64,000 bases of DNA from Prochlorococcus marinus CUG1417 (GTDB lineage: Bacteria > Cyanobacteriota > Cyanobacteriia > PCC-6307 > Cyanobiaceae), in the NCBI RefSeq assembly GCF_017695975.1, contig NZ_JAAORN010000001.1, positions 744,001 through 808,000 of the forward strand. Direction: 5' to 3'. The translations under genes were made by a program, and so were the position numbers. The notes beneath the pieces are model-generated. The model made no database searches. It had not been told where the DNA came from and saw only the letters and a list, made by a program, of their open reading frames with translations. This document shows positions 15,440 to 25,777 of the stretch, in pieces. Within the stretch, counting starts at the first letter, position 1. Each line of letters opens with the position of its first letter.

Positions 15440-16126
15440 TTAATTTCTAAAAAGTTTTGTATAAAGGTCATTATGATTTTGTTGTGCCATAGCTAAACCT
15501 ACATTGCCAAAATATATGTCATCAATTTCTTTGTCCATGATTTCTTCAGAAACTTTTGAAATTTCACATAATAAGTCTCTTTGAATTAATTGTGCTTTTG
15601 TTGACCCAATAGGAATAATCCTTAATGCTGCACTAAGTTGGTTTGCACTCCACGCGTAGAAAAAATTCTCAACCATTTCTAACTTCGTAATTTCAAAACA
15701 ATAACAAGCCCAACTCCACGCTAATGACCAGGAGCTTTTTTTATCATTTTTATATAGATATTCAAATCCAAATTCTTTGGTTAAATCAAATAGAGATTTT
15801 GACATTTGAATTTGTTGTTCTCTCATTTCGAGAGAGTCCTTTGATGAGAGGATCCATTTATCCAAACTCAATAGTTTTTGCAAATTACTTTCTAAATTTT
15901 TGCTGTCGTTAATCTCTTTGAAAATATCAAAAAAATCTAGTAATAGTCTGGCATCTAGTCTGATCTGGCCAATTTTTAGTTCACTTATAATTAAATCTTT
16001 AACAGAATTTGAATCTTTTAAATTTTTACTCTGCAGATAACTCTCCATTCCCTCCGAATAACAAAATCCTCCAACAGGTAGGTTAGGACTTATTAATAAA
16101 TATTTTATTAAGTGACTTTTACTCAT
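15440..16126 (-). CDS. ureF: Urease accessory protein UreF
   Basis: An all-helical UreF of about 228 residues that bridges UreG and UreD during urease activation. SPNLPVGGFCYSEGMESYL is the conserved N-terminal signature and AALRIIPIGSTKAQLIQRDL the C-terminal one. The ATG at 16124-16126 is preferred to an upstream GTG; it overlaps the ureE end by 8 bp. Confidence 0.93.
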   Translation of the reverse strand: MSKSHLIKYLLISPNLPVGGFCYSEGMESYLQSKNLKDSNSVKDLIISELKIGQIRLDARLLLDFFDIFKEINDSKNLESNLQKLLSLDKWILSSKDSLEMREQQIQMSKSLFDLTKEFGFEYLYKNDKKSSWSLAWSWACYCFEITKLEMVENFFYAWSANQLSAALRIIPIGSTKAQLIQRDLLCEISKVSEEIMDKEIDDIYFGNVGLAMAQQNHNDLYTKLFRN

Positions 16127-16574
16127 GACTATGGGCACCTCTTTCCGGAAAAAACTTTTTCTTGGTATTTTTTAAATCAACTTCAAAGTTAAGAAGCATT
16201 TTTTTAATGATATAATCACTTTTTGTTAGAAGAATGTCTTCTTCGATTTCTACTTCCACGTGCCTATTTCCTAGATGATAAGCTATTTTTATAAGCTCAA
16301 TTTTGGAATTAGACCTTATTTCAATCAAATCTTCTGTTTTGGCAATTATTTCTACATAAAAATTGGAATCATTAGTTGAGAGAATATCTCCATCATTTAA
16401 TTTGCCCTTTCTAGGTAATTGTAAGATTATTTCTTGATCACAATCAGTTAATCTTTTACCTCGTAAGATTTTCCTTTCATCTGAGCTTAAGGTAAGTTTT
16501 AAAAATGAACCTAATCGCGGTTTTTCCTCAATCCAATCAGTTACAACAATTTGTTTATTCATTTTCATATTCAT
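16119..16574 (-). CDS. ureE: Urease accessory metallochaperone UreE
   Basis: A 151-residue nickel chaperone. Visible are LTLSSDERKILRGKRLTDCD (N-terminal domain), LIKIAYHLGNRHVEVEIEED (metal-binding domain with the conserved His) and a short His-containing tail GAHSHE in place of the long poly-His of some species. First gene of ureEFG, divergent from ureD across 42 bp. Confidence 0.93.
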   Translation of the reverse strand: MNMKMNKQIVVTDWIEEKPRLGSFLKLTLSSDERKILRGKRLTDCDQEIILQLPRKGKLNDGDILSTNDSNFYVEIIAKTEDLIEIRSNSKIELIKIAYHLGNRHVEVEIEEDILLTKSDYIIKKMLLNFEVDLKNTKKKFFPERGAHSHE

Positions 16575-16583
16575 AATTTTTGG

Positions 16584-16600
16584 TTACTTTAATTTAGTAA
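16584..16600. promoter_or_regulatory. Palindrome in the ureE/ureD divergent promoter
   Basis: TTACT and AGTAA arms with a 7-base AT core, in the middle of the 42-bp gap. It is not an NtcA site (the half-sites are in the opposite sense). Either an operator or chance; the short gap leaves little room for anything else. Confidence 0.3.
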
Positions 16601-16616
16601 TTAAAGAAAATAATTT

Positions 16617-17519
16617 ATGATAAAAACTTCATGGGAAGGTAATTGTTTCTTAAATTTTTTCAATAATAAAGCAAGTTTAGGAAATGTTGATAAAACAATC
16701 TTTAAATCTAAATCAACTTCTCCTTATAAGTTATTAAAGTCTACTCATGATATGGAAGGCAGATGCATTTTGCCTGTTCTACATACTGCAGGGGGATTGG
16801 TAGGAGGAGATTTACTTGAGTTTGAAGTAAATCTTGAAAAAAACTCAAAGGTTTTATTAACTACTTCTTCTGCTCAGAAAGTATATGGATCAGTTGGAAG
16901 ATCTAAAATCTATCCAAAAGGAAGTTTTTCAAAGCAAAAGAATCTCATAAAGATTCTTGATAATTCTCATTTAGAATATCTCCCCCAAGAAACAATTATC
17001 TTTGCAAATGGTTTATATTATCAAAACTTTAAAGTATCTATTTCAGAAACTTCAAGTTTCTTATTTACTGATTTAATAAGACTTGGAAGATCTTCTGCGG
17101 GAGAGTCTATCGAAAATGGAGTTTTTAGGTCGAAATTAGAAATTATAAGAAATAATGATTTATATGATGAATGGGAATATGTTGATCAAATTGAATTATC
17201 TAAAGCAAGTTATGTGGCCAAGTCAGGCATGGATTACATGCCCGTTTTTGGATCCTTAATATGGATTTGCGAAAAAGATTTTTCTAAATCAAAAATTAAT
17301 AATCTGGTGGGAAATATAAAAAAGATTTTTAATGAAAGTGATAATCATTTATCTATTGGAATTCTTGAAAATGGAATCTCTGTAAGATTCCTAGGGGATT
17401 CTTCTCAAGATGCAAGGAAATGTTTTTTTTGTATTTGGAAACAAATTAGGTCTGTTTGTGGATTCTGTGAGCCAAAATATCAAGGTGTATGGCCTTTACA
17501 AGATTCTATGAATTATTAA
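16617..17519 (+). CDS. ureD: Urease accessory protein UreD
   Basis: A 300-residue scaffold that binds apo-urease and receives UreFG. Recognisable motifs are [34 protein letters not shown] and [14 protein letters not shown], followed by [16 protein letters not shown]. First gene of ureDABC, divergent from ureE. Confidence 0.93.
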   Translation: MIKTSWEGNCFLNFFNNKASLGNVDKTIFKSKSTSPYKLLKSTHDMEGRCILPVLHTAGGLVGGDLLEFEVNLEKNSKVLLTTSSAQKVYGSVGRSKIYPKGSFSKQKNLIKILDNSHLEYLPQETIIFANGLYYQNFKVSISETSSFLFTDLIRLGRSSAGESIENGVFRSKLEIIRNNDLYDEWEYVDQIELSKASYVAKSGMDYMPVFGSLIWICEKDFSKSKINNLVGNIKKIFNESDNHLSIGILENGISVRFLGDSSQDARKCFFCIWKQIRSVCGFCEPKYQGVWPLQDSMNY

Positions 17520-17569
17520 TTATGTTCAGAAAGAACCTTTTTTAAGAATTTATAGATTAATTTTTTATT

Positions 17570-17872
17570 ATGCATCTTTCACCTCAAGAAAAGGATAAAT
17601 TATTGATTTTTTCTGCTGCGCTCTTAGCTGAAAGAAGACTTAGTCGAGGTCTTAAGCTTAATTATCCTGAAACAGTTGCTTTTTTGAGTTTTCAAGTTCT
17701 TGAAGGAGCGCGAGATGGAAAAAGTGTAAGTCAATTAATGTCAGAGGGAACTACATGGCTTTCAAAATCACAAGTTATGGAGGGCATCCCTGAAATGGTT
17801 GATGAAGTCCAAATAGAAGCAGTTTTCCCTGACGGTACAAAATTAGTTACTATTCACAATCCAATTAATTAA
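17570..17872 (+). CDS. ureA: Urease gamma subunit
   Basis: 100 residues, the standard length. [40 protein letters not shown] and the end [12 protein letters not shown] are diagnostic. It is a structural subunit of the (UreABC)3 nickel enzyme. It lies 2 bp before ureB. Confidence 0.97.
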   Translation: MHLSPQEKDKLLIFSAALLAERRLSRGLKLNYPETVAFLSFQVLEGARDGKSVSQLMSEGTTWLSKSQVMEGIPEMVDEVQIEAVFPDGTKLVTIHNPIN

Positions 17873-17874
17873 TT

Positions 17875-18195
17875 ATGAGTAATTTAATTCCAGGCGAAAT
17901 AATTCCTGAACAAGGTGAAATCGAATTAAATCTTGGTAAGGAAGTTAAAACAGTAAAAGTTTCTAATTCTGGAGATAGGCCTGTACAAATTGGATCTCAT
18001 TTTCATTTTTTTGAAGCTAATAAGGCTTTAATTTTTGATCGTGAAATAACACTTGGTATGCGTCTTGACATTCCTGCAGGAACAGCAATTAGATTTGAAC
18101 CTGGAGATACAACTGATGTCAAATTAGTACCTTATTCAGGTTTAAGAATTGCAAATGGTTTTAATTCATTGGTTAACGGTTCTTTAGATATTTAA
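17875..18195 (+). CDS. ureB: Urease beta subunit
   Basis: 106 residues. [36 protein letters not shown] and [19 protein letters not shown] are conserved in UreB. It forms the urease trimer with UreA and UreC and lies 4 bp before ureC. Confidence 0.97.
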   Translation: MSNLIPGEIIPEQGEIELNLGKEVKTVKVSNSGDRPVQIGSHFHFFEANKALIFDREITLGMRLDIPAGTAIRFEPGDTTDVKLVPYSGLRIANGFNSLVNGSLDI

Positions 18196-18199
18196 AATT

Positions 18200-19909
18200 A
18201 TGTCCTATAAAATTAACAGAAATACTTATGCTCAAACTTACGGACCCACCACCGGTGATAGAGTAAGGCTTGCTGATACCGAACTTTTTATTGAAGTAGA
18301 AAAAGATTTAACTACATATGGAGATGAAGTTAAATTCGGTGGAGGTAAAGTTATTCGAGATGGGATGGGGCAGTCTCAAGTAAGAAGAGCTGACGGAGCT
18401 GTAGATACCGTAATAACTAACGCTTTGATCGTAGATTGGTGGGGAATAATTAAGGCTGATGTGGGCATTAAGGATGGAATGATTTTTGAAATCGGTAAAG
18501 CTGGTAATCCTGATATCCAGGAAAATGTAGATATTGTTATTGGTGCATCAACAGAAGTAATAGCTGGGGAAGGCCATATTCTTACTGCAGGTTCAATCGA
18601 TACCCACATTCACTTTATCTGTCCCCAACAAATTGAGACAGCACTAGCCTCTGGAATTACAACCATGTTAGGAGGAGGAACTGGACCTGCAACTGGCACA
18701 AACGCTACTACTTGTACTCCGGGTTCTTTTCATATTTCTCGAATGCTTCAATCTGCAGAAGCATTTCCAATGAATTTAGGTTTCTTTGGAAAAGGAAACT
18801 CAACAAATGAGATCAATCTTATTGATCAGGTCGAAGCTGGTGCGTGTGGATTGAAGCTTCATGAGGATTGGGGAACGACTCCCTCGACAATAAATTCTTG
18901 TCTTAATGTCGCAGATAAGTTTGACGTACAAGTATGTATCCATACTGATACTTTAAATGAGGCAGGCTTTGTTGAAGATACCATTAACGCTATTGCCGGA
19001 AGAACTATTCATACTTTCCATACTGAAGGAGCAGGTGGAGGTCATGCGCCAGACATTATTAAAATTTGTGGAGAAAAAAATGTTCTTCCAAGTAGTACTA
19101 ATCCAACAAGACCCTATACGAGGAACACATTAGAAGAGCATCTTGACATGTTAATGGTTTGTCATCATTTAGATTCTAAAATCCCAGAAGATATTGCATT
19201 TGCTGAATCAAGGATCAGAAGAGAGACAATTGCCGCTGAGGATATCTTGCATGATATAGGTGCCTTTTCAATAATTGCTAGTGATTCTCAAGCCATGGGA
19301 AGAGTTGGTGAAGTAATTACAAGAACTTTTCAAACCGCTCATAAAATGAAAGTCCAAAGGGGGCCACTATCAGAGGATTCTGATAGGAACGATAATTACA
19401 GAGTAAAGAGATATATTTCTAAAGTCACAATTAATCCTGCAATAGCTCATGGTATTGATAAATATGTAGGGTCTATAGAAAAGGGTAAAATTGCAGATTT
19501 ATCATTGTGGAAACCTTCCTTTTTTGCTGTAAAGCCTGAATTAGTTGTTAAAGGAGGATCTATAGCTTGGTCACAAATGGGTGATGCAAATGCTTCAATT
19601 CCTACTCCAGGGCCTGTACATGGTCGACCTATGTTTGCAAGCTTTGGCAAATCTCTAATTAAGAGTTCTTTTACCTTTTTAAGTAAAAATTCAATTGATC
19701 AAAATATTCCAAATAAATTAGGCTTACAAAAAAAATGTATTCCAGTATTAAATACCAGAGATATCAATAAATCACACTTAAAACTAAATAGTAAACTACC
19801 AAATATTTCAGTTGATCCTCAAACTTATGAAGTTTTTTCTGATGGGGAGCTTCTTACGTGTGAACCTCTAGATGAAGTCCCAATGGCTCAAAGGTACTTT
19901 TTGCTTTAA
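18200..19909 (+). CDS. ureC: Urease alpha (catalytic) subunit
   Basis: 569 residues, full length. Hydrolyses urea to ammonia and carbamate at a dinickel site. Ligands are visible in DTHIHFICP (His-x-His), GLKLHEDWG (the lysine that is carbamylated), [22 protein letters not shown], the flap MVCHHLD (Cys-His) and [10 protein letters not shown] (Asp). All key residues are present. It converges closely on gpgS. Confidence 0.98.
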   Translation: MSYKINRNTYAQTYGPTTGDRVRLADTELFIEVEKDLTTYGDEVKFGGGKVIRDGMGQSQVRRADGAVDTVITNALIVDWWGIIKADVGIKDGMIFEIGKAGNPDIQENVDIVIGASTEVIAGEGHILTAGSIDTHIHFICPQQIETALASGITTMLGGGTGPATGTNATTCTPGSFHISRMLQSAEAFPMNLGFFGKGNSTNEINLIDQVEAGACGLKLHEDWGTTPSTINSCLNVADKFDVQVCIHTDTLNEAGFVEDTINAIAGRTIHTFHTEGAGGGHAPDIIKICGEKNVLPSSTNPTRPYTRNTLEEHLDMLMVCHHLDSKIPEDIAFAESRIRRETIAAEDILHDIGAFSIIASDSQAMGRVGEVITRTFQTAHKMKVQRGPLSEDSDRNDNYRVKRYISKVTINPAIAHGIDKYVGSIEKGKIADLSLWKPSFFAVKPELVVKGGSIAWSQMGDANASIPTPGPVHGRPMFASFGKSLIKSSFTFLSKNSIDQNIPNKLGLQKKCIPVLNTRDINKSHLKLNSKLPNISVDPQTYEVFSDGELLTCEPLDEVPMAQRYFLL

Positions 19910-21132
19910 AAGTTTTTAATTAATTCTTTTTCAGTTGTTTTTATATCTTGTGACCCAGCAATTGCCAAATCTTCTTGCAGTTTGTTCTCACAAGATAAAA
20001 CTCTTGACCAACTTGGTAACTGCTGTGTAGTAGGGCAAGCTAAGTAATCTTCTGTAGCCGGTCTCAATAGTTTCGCGAATTTTTGTACTGACAGCTCTTC
20101 TTCATGCCTATCGTATGGGAGTTGATTAACTGCTGAATCTAATCCAAATTGTTTTACCCGATCTTCCCCAACTCTTTTATATAGAACTTCTAAGGTTGCT
20201 AGTTGAGTGCTTGTTAAGGTCTCAGCTTGATGCTCCATGAGACCTCTTAAAACACTTGAAAGTATTTCTGTACACATTTTTTGCAATCCTTCTTTAGACG
20301 AATCGCCAATATTCTTATGTTTATGGTCAAACAAACCTAGGTCAACTTGGGCTATTTTGGAAGTTCTTACGTTTCTATAAACTTCTGATAATAAACCTAT
20401 TTCTAAACCCCAATCACAAGGAATTCGTAAATTCATAGCAAGGTCTTTTGTGAATGCAAACTCACCTGCTAATGGATATCTAAATGATTGAAGATATTGT
20501 AAAAAAGGACCCTTTCCTACTAACTGCTCAAGACTTGCCAATAAGGGACCCACAAATAATCTTGTTGCTCTACCTTGCAATTGATTGGTCTCTAAGGATA
20601 ACCTGCTGTAAAAAGCCTTTACATATGATATTCCATATGATTCATCAAGAAGTGGAAGTATCATTCTTGAAGGATACAAAGGACTAAAAGTTCTTATATC
20701 AGCATCAAAAAGAGCAACAACTTCTGATTTTCTCGTCGCAACCCCTATACCTTGCCATACAGCCCATCCTTTACCTGGAGTTCCTAAAAGTTCTAACCCA
20801 TTCTTTTCTTGGCTCTTTAATAGTTCTATTACAGAGGGAGAATTAGTCCATTGAACATGAACTGGAAATGGCATTGAGTCAAAAAATGATTTTGCTGATC
20901 TAACTTGCTCAACAGTTTTTGCAGAAAGAGCAATAACTAATTCATTTAAGCCTGTAAGGTCTTTTAAAACTTCTCTTATGTCTTTTAATGCTGGACGCTC
21001 AAATTCTTCATATAAGCAAGGTATTAGAATACTAGTTGATCTTTTTTTTAGACTTTTGTTTAATTCTTTAAGTAAATTTCTTGTAACTCCATATTCATGT
21101 ATTGTTGTGATTAAACCTTGTTGAAAGTCCAT
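19906..21132 (-). CDS. gpgS: Glucosyl-3-phosphoglycerate synthase
   Basis: A 408-residue retaining glycosyltransferase (GT81-like). It makes glucosyl-3-phosphoglycerate from a nucleotide-glucose and 3-phosphoglycerate, the first step to glucosylglycerate. Features are the GT-A start [13 protein letters not shown], a metal-binding [10 protein letters not shown] near residue 143, [11 protein letters not shown] and [20 protein letters not shown] followed by [15 protein letters not shown]. It is divergent from three genes that complete the pathway. Its 3' end overlaps the ureC end by 4 bp. Confidence 0.88.
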   Translation of the reverse strand: MDFQQGLITTIHEYGVTRNLLKELNKSLKKRSTSILIPCLYEEFERPALKDIREVLKDLTGLNELVIALSAKTVEQVRSAKSFFDSMPFPVHVQWTNSPSVIELLKSQEKNGLELLGTPGKGWAVWQGIGVATRKSEVVALFDADIRTFSPLYPSRMILPLLDESYGISYVKAFYSRLSLETNQLQGRATRLFVGPLLASLEQLVGKGPFLQYLQSFRYPLAGEFAFTKDLAMNLRIPCDWGLEIGLLSEVYRNVRTSKIAQVDLGLFDHKHKNIGDSSKEGLQKMCTEILSSVLRGLMEHQAETLTSTQLATLEVLYKRVGEDRVKQFGLDSAVNQLPYDRHEEELSVQKFAKLLRPATEDYLACPTTQQLPSWSRVLSCENKLQEDLAIAGSQDIKTTEKELIKNF

Positions 21133-21182
21133 TTTCTAATTGATGTGCAGAATAGTATTAATACTTCGTTGATTTTTTCAAA

Positions 21183-22943
21183 GTGAAGCAAATTGATTCA
21201 GAGAAAAAATTAAATAGATTAAACATTGATAAATTGTTAAAAACAATTTATTCAAATAATACTACAGAAGAAATTAATTTTATTTCAAACCAATTATTAC
21301 AGATTTTAGAGGATTTCTCTCAGAAATCTGCTTATGAAGAAATAAGAGATAAGGAAAGGTGGAATGAATCTCATTCGGTTTTGATAACTTATGCAGATAG
21401 TATTTATAAAAGTGGCGAGGCAACATTAATTACTCTTAGTGAGTTGTTAAGTAAACATTTTGGCAGTCTTTCTAAAGTTGTTCATATTCTTCCTTTTTTG
21501 AAATCTACAAGTGATGGAGGTTTTGCAGTCTCAAGTTATGATTCTTTGGACGAAAAATTTGGTGGTTGGGATGATCTCAAAAATATTTCTAAAAATCATG
21601 ATTTGATGGCTGATTTAGTACTAAACCATGTCTCATCATCTCACCCATGGGTTCAACAATTTATTAAATCCCAAGAACCCGGAATATCAAATGTTTTTTC
21701 ACCTCAACAAAATCTTGACTGGTCAAAAGTAGTTAGGCCTAGAAGTTCTTCTTTGTTTTCTCAAATAAATACTGAAGATGGTCCTAAACAAGTTTGGACA
21801 ACTTTTGGTCCAGATCAAATTGATTTGAATTGGCATAATCCGAAAATGACTCTTGAGTTCTTAAATCTAATTATTAATTATTTATCTAATGGAATTAAAT
21901 GGTTCAGGCTTGATGCCGTAGGTTTTATTTGGAAGGAATCAGGGACAACTTGCTTGCATTTACCTAAAGCACATTCAATTGTGAAACTCTTAAGAGTTCT
22001 TTTAAACAATCTTCTTAACGATGGAGTTTTAATAACAGAAACTAATGTTCCTCAAAAGGAAAATTTATCTTATCTGAATACTGGTAATGAAGCTCATATG
22101 GCATATAATTTCCCATTGCCACCTCTCCTCCTTGAGGCAATTATTACTTCAAGAGCTGATATCCTAAACTCATGGATATTTGATTGGCCAATATTACCTG
22201 ATGATACTACGTTATTTAATTTCTCTGCATCACATGATGGAGTTGGTTTAAGAGCTCTTGAAGGTTTAATGAATGATCAGAGAATTAAAGATTTATTAAT
22301 TAATTGTGAAAAAAGGGGAGGCTTGGTAAGTCATAGACGTTTATCAAATGGTGATGATAAACCCTATGAATTGAATATTAGTTGGTGGAGCGCAATGGAA
22401 GACTCTAGTAGAGATACTAAAAGATTTCAATATGAGAGGTTTATTTTGAGTCAATTATTAGTAATGGCTCTTAAAGGTGTTCCTGCATTTTATTTGCCAG
22501 CATTACTAGCTTCAGAAAATGATGTCAAAAGTTTTTCTATGACAGGTCAAAGAAGAGACCTAAATAGAGAAAAGTTTAAATCAGAAAATCTTTTAGCCGT
22601 GCTAAAAAATCCTGAATCTAATGCAAATAAAAACTTAAAATTTCTTAGGAATGCTATGGATGTTAGATCAAAATTAAAGCAATTTCACCCTTGTTCACAA
22701 ATGCAATGTTTGTCTAAAGGTAGAAGTGATATTGTCGTTATCAAAAGAGGTGAGGGTCCTGAGTCTGTTTTTGCAATACATAATATGACTGAAAATAAAA
22801 TTAATTATCAATTGAATGATAATGACTTGCCAAAAAAAATTGATAATGATTTTAATACCCATGATTTTTTAACATCCACTAAATACAATTGCAAAAATAT
22901 TAGTCTTGAGCCTTTTCAAGTAATTTGGCTTAGTGCTTTATAA
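21183..22943 (+). CDS. GH13 sucrose-phosphorylase-like enzyme, probably glucosylglycerate phosphorylase
   Basis: 586 residues of the GH13_18 type. DLVLNHVSSSHPW is region I, WFRLDAVGFIWKE carries the Asp nucleophile, LITETNVPQKENLSYLNTG the acid/base Glu and NFSASHDGVGLRALEG the transition-state Asp. Some GH13_18 members act on glucosylglycerate, giving glucose 1-phosphate and glycerate. The neighbours here (GpgS, GpgP, glycerate kinase) favour that over sucrose phosphorylase. Substrate assignment is inferred from context. Confidence 0.8.
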   Translation: MKQIDSEKKLNRLNIDKLLKTIYSNNTTEEINFISNQLLQILEDFSQKSAYEEIRDKERWNESHSVLITYADSIYKSGEATLITLSELLSKHFGSLSKVVHILPFLKSTSDGGFAVSSYDSLDEKFGGWDDLKNISKNHDLMADLVLNHVSSSHPWVQQFIKSQEPGISNVFSPQQNLDWSKVVRPRSSSLFSQINTEDGPKQVWTTFGPDQIDLNWHNPKMTLEFLNLIINYLSNGIKWFRLDAVGFIWKESGTTCLHLPKAHSIVKLLRVLLNNLLNDGVLITETNVPQKENLSYLNTGNEAHMAYNFPLPPLLLEAIITSRADILNSWIFDWPILPDDTTLFNFSASHDGVGLRALEGLMNDQRIKDLLINCEKRGGLVSHRRLSNGDDKPYELNISWWSAMEDSSRDTKRFQYERFILSQLLVMALKGVPAFYLPALLASENDVKSFSMTGQRRDLNREKFKSENLLAVLKNPESNANKNLKFLRNAMDVRSKLKQFHPCSQMQCLSKGRSDIVVIKRGEGPESVFAIHNMTENKINYQLNDNDLPKKIDNDFNTHDFLTSTKYNCKNISLEPFQVIWLSAL

Positions 22944-22944
22944 A

Positions 22945-23742
22945 ATGAAAGAAAATTCTTCTATTTGGGTTGTAAGTGATGTAGATGGTACTTTAATGGA
23001 TCACTCATATGATTTATCACCTGCTAAAGAAACTATAAAAAAACTACAAAAATTATCTATACCCGTAATTCTTTGTACAAGCAAAACAGCTTCTGAAGTA
23101 AAAGTTATTAGAAAGGAACTTAACTTGAAGGATCCTTATATTGTTGAGAATGGTGCGGCAATATATGGTGAATCTCTTAAAAGAGTAAATGGAGAAATTA
23201 TTCTTGGTATAAAATATGAATCTCTTGAAGAAATCTTAAATTATATTTCTAGTGAAATCGATTATAAACTTACTCCTCTTAATAATCTCACTGACCAAGA
23301 AGCCACTCAGCTCACAGGTTTAGAGGGCAACTCATTGAACTTAATGCGTGATAGGCATTGGAGCATGCCTTTTTTAAATCCGCCAAATTATTTAGAAGAG
23401 AAAATTAACATCTGCTGTAAAAAGTTCAATGTTGATATTTTCAAGGGAAATAGAATGAGTCATTTATTATCTACAAAATCGAATAAAGGTAAAGCCATAA
23501 ATGCTCTTAAAGAATATTCAAACGATCAAAATATTGAAATTATAGGTTTAGGCGATTCTCCAAATGATTTGCCTCTACTTTTAAACTCAGATATTAAAAT
23601 CGTTATTCCTGGAAAAGAAGGACCTAACTTAAATTTGCTAAATCAATTAAAAGATTTTGAATTTACTTTAGCTTCTGAACCAAATGGATATGGTTGGAAA
23701 AATGAAATCAATAAATTGATAAATAAGCGAGAAATAACCTAA
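22945..23742 (+). CDS. Glucosyl-3-phosphoglycerate phosphatase (MpgP-like HAD)
   Basis: A HAD hydrolase of about 265 residues. Motif I is VVSDVDGTLMDH; motif II is ILCTSKTASEV; YIVENGAAIYG is typical of the mannosyl-3-phosphoglycerate phosphatase group; motif IV is GLGDSPNDLPLL. It would dephosphorylate the GpgS product to glucosylglycerate. The ATG at 22945, one base after the upstream stop codon, is preferred to a longer overlapping frame. Confidence 0.85.
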   Translation: MKENSSIWVVSDVDGTLMDHSYDLSPAKETIKKLQKLSIPVILCTSKTASEVKVIRKELNLKDPYIVENGAAIYGESLKRVNGEIILGIKYESLEEILNYISSEIDYKLTPLNNLTDQEATQLTGLEGNSLNLMRDRHWSMPFLNPPNYLEEKINICCKKFNVDIFKGNRMSHLLSTKSNKGKAINALKEYSNDQNIEIIGLGDSPNDLPLLLNSDIKIVIPGKEGPNLNLLNQLKDFEFTLASEPNGYGWKNEINKLINKREIT

Positions 23743-23746
23743 AAAG

Positions 23747-24691
23747 ATGAAAGATTTAGATATTAATTTCCCTTTTGATAAATTTGAAAAGTTAATTATT
23801 GATATTGGTTGGGAATCTTTGGATGATTGGTTTAATTTTTGGAATAATCAAAGAGACATTCTTGCAATTGATCAATATTGGAACAATAAAGTAAACGATG
23901 ATTGGATTTGGGGTTTGGCTTTACCTCTTTTATCTCAGGCTTATAAATTTCAAAATAATTCTTCTAATAGAAAAATTATTGGAATCTCAGCTTTACCTGG
24001 TACAGGTAAAACAACACTAGGAAAATGGCTTGAAGCTATATCGTTAAAATTAAACTTCAAAATTGCGGTGATTTCAATTGACGACTTTTATCTCCCATCA
24101 AATGAAATGAAATTAGCTATTAAGAATAATCCTTGGAATGTTTCAAGAGGGTTTCCTGGTAGCCACTCGGTAAAATTAATGCATGAAAAATTAATAAATT
24201 GGAAGATAAATGGAGAATTGAATGTACCAGTTTTCGATAAATCTTTACGAAATGGTTTGGGAGATAGATCTCATTGGAGATTAGATAATCCTGATTTATT
24301 AATTCTTGAGGGATGGTTTTTGGGAATAAAACCTTATTCTATGGACATAACTGATCGACCCATAAATACAATGAATTTGAGTCTTCATGAATCATCTTAT
24401 GTATTGAAAATTCAGAATAACCTAAACGAATATTTAGATATTTGGACTTTAATAGACAACATTTGGCATTTAAAGCCCTTGAAGATTGAATATATGAATA
24501 TGTGGAAAACAAATCAGGAAAAAGAAATGTTTTTAAAGAAAGGTAATGCCCTCAAAGATGAAAAATTATCTAATTTTTTGAGAATGCTTAATGTCTCAAT
24601 TCCTCATAAAAGTTTTGATCTTATCAAATCCTACGCGCTTTTATTAATTGATCAAAAAAGAAAGTTAGTTGAGGCAGGATTGAATTTGTAG
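23747..24691 (+). CDS. D-glycerate 3-kinase (GLYK-type P-loop kinase)
   Basis: 314 residues. The P-loop is ISALPGTGKTTLGKWL near residue 85; AVISIDDFYLPSNEM and RGFPGSHSVKLM match plant-type glycerate kinase, followed by VPVFDKSLRNGLGDR and LILEGWFLGI. It phosphorylates D-glycerate to 3-phosphoglycerate, in photorespiration and, here, probably to recycle glycerate freed from glucosylglycerate. It lies 4 bp after the phosphatase gene. Confidence 0.85.
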   Translation: MKDLDINFPFDKFEKLIIDIGWESLDDWFNFWNNQRDILAIDQYWNNKVNDDWIWGLALPLLSQAYKFQNNSSNRKIIGISALPGTGKTTLGKWLEAISLKLNFKIAVISIDDFYLPSNEMKLAIKNNPWNVSRGFPGSHSVKLMHEKLINWKINGELNVPVFDKSLRNGLGDRSHWRLDNPDLLILEGWFLGIKPYSMDITDRPINTMNLSLHESSYVLKIQNNLNEYLDIWTLIDNIWHLKPLKIEYMNMWKTNQEKEMFLKKGNALKDEKLSNFLRMLNVSIPHKSFDLIKSYALLLIDQKRKLVEAGLNL

Positions 24692-24782
24692 TATTTTCTA
24701 AATTTTTTTTTTTCAGTAATTTTTTATACATTTTTTTCAGGTCTTTATAGTGTTTAATTATTGTTAATTTTGTTGATTAGGG

Positions 24783-25010
24783 ATGGTTGAGTTTTCTTAC
24801 AAAAATGAAGGGTGTAGGATGGTTGTCTTGAGATGTATTGGTCCTTCAAATTTTTTTTTAGAGAGAGTTTTATTTCCAACAGATATTCTTACTTTTATGG
24901 CACCTAATGACTCTAGAGTAGAAATCTGGGGGAATGAATTATATGGCCCTAAACTGGAAGAGAGGATAAGAGTCTCCTCTGATAATGAAGATTCCAAGTT
25001 AGTGGCTTAG
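24783..25010 (+). CDS. DUF1830 family protein
   Basis: A 75-residue small cyanobacterial protein. VLRCIGPSNFFLERVLFP and VEIWGNELYGPKLEERI match the DUF1830 pattern as I recall it. All-beta, soluble, of unknown function. It stands alone about 90 bp after the glycerate kinase gene. Confidence 0.7.
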   Translation: MVEFSYKNEGCRMVVLRCIGPSNFFLERVLFPTDILTFMAPNDSRVEIWGNELYGPKLEERIRVSSDNEDSKLVA

Positions 25011-25098
25011 TTCAAAAACCTCTAATTGTCTTCGAGTCATAATTTTTTACAAATACCATTTTTTTATTGATATTATCAAACTAGTTTAAGTTTCAAAG

Positions 25099-25224
25099 AT
25101 GTCTTATTTTTCTTCTTTTGCGATAGGCGGTTTTGTACCTTCTGCAGCTATTGCAGGAGTATTACTTTTAGTTGGTTTGGGAGCCTTCTTTTATCTTGGT
25201 ATCAAAGGTCCAACAGATTATTAA
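25099..25224 (+). CDS. Small membrane protein (41 residues), photosystem-subunit-like in form
   Basis: The frame MSYFSSFAIGGFVPSAAIAG is followed by one membrane helix and ends YLGIKGPTDY. Size and layout recall low-mass photosystem or cytochrome b6f subunits, but it does not match any subunit I can name. The Gly/Ala-rich helix and ordered tail support a real gene. Confidence 0.6.
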   Translation: MSYFSSFAIGGFVPSAAIAGVLLLVGLGAFFYLGIKGPTDY

Positions 25225-25285
25225 AGCTAAATTTAATCAACAAATAGTTATTTAAATTTTATAACTGATTTCTCAAACTATTTTT

Positions 25286-25420
25286 ATGGATTTAACAACC
25301 ATTTTATTTACATTAAGTTTGCCTTTCGTTTTATTAACTATCTACTTTGGCACTAGAAATGATTTTTACGAAAGTGAAAATTATAAAGGTGACGGATGTG
25401 CTCATGATGTTAAACGGTAA
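25286..25420 (+). CDS. Small membrane protein (44 residues)
   Basis: The N-terminal membrane helix (MDLTTILFTLSLPFVLLTIY) is followed by a polar tail FGTRNDFYESENYKGDGCAH containing one Cys and one His. It lies 61 bp after the previous small membrane gene, so the two may be co-transcribed. No family is recognised. Confidence 0.55.
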   Translation: MDLTTILFTLSLPFVLLTIYFGTRNDFYESENYKGDGCAHDVKR

Positions 25421-25777
25421 TTATATTAAATCTTGCCAATAAATATAAAAAGTCCATTTACTATCAAAATTCTAGACAGGTCTATAAATATTATTTCACC
25501 TGCTTTTTTACAAGTTTCTAATTTATTATTGGAATAGAAAGTTAATAATGGCTTTTTATTTCACTTGCCTCAGGCCAAGCTTCAGGCCAAGGTCCTTTAC
25601 CTTCTATATAAATTACCAATTACTAACAATTATCATTCAATGAATCTGAAAAAAAATAATATAGAAAATAAGAAATAACAATATTGAAATAGATTTTTTT
25701 ATATTTAGTCTTTACTTATTAAATGTATATTGTATTTTCTAATTAGTTAACAACTATATTAGGAATTTATATAAATT
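25421..25777. other. Intergenic stretch before uppP
   Basis: About 360 bp with no convincing gene. It holds a direct repeat of TCAGGCCAAG at 25570-25579 and 25582-25591, the most GC-rich point of the gap. On the minus strand this encodes GPWPEAWPEASE in a short frame ending at TAA near 25546, without a good start codon. It may be a remnant. Confidence 0.5.

Noticed and set aside
25548-25643. Plus-strand frame MAFYFTCLRPSFRPRSFTFY in the gap before uppP
   Set aside because: Its Arg/Phe/Pro-rich content comes from the GC-rich repeat and is unlike local proteins; the minus-strand reading looks more protein-like.
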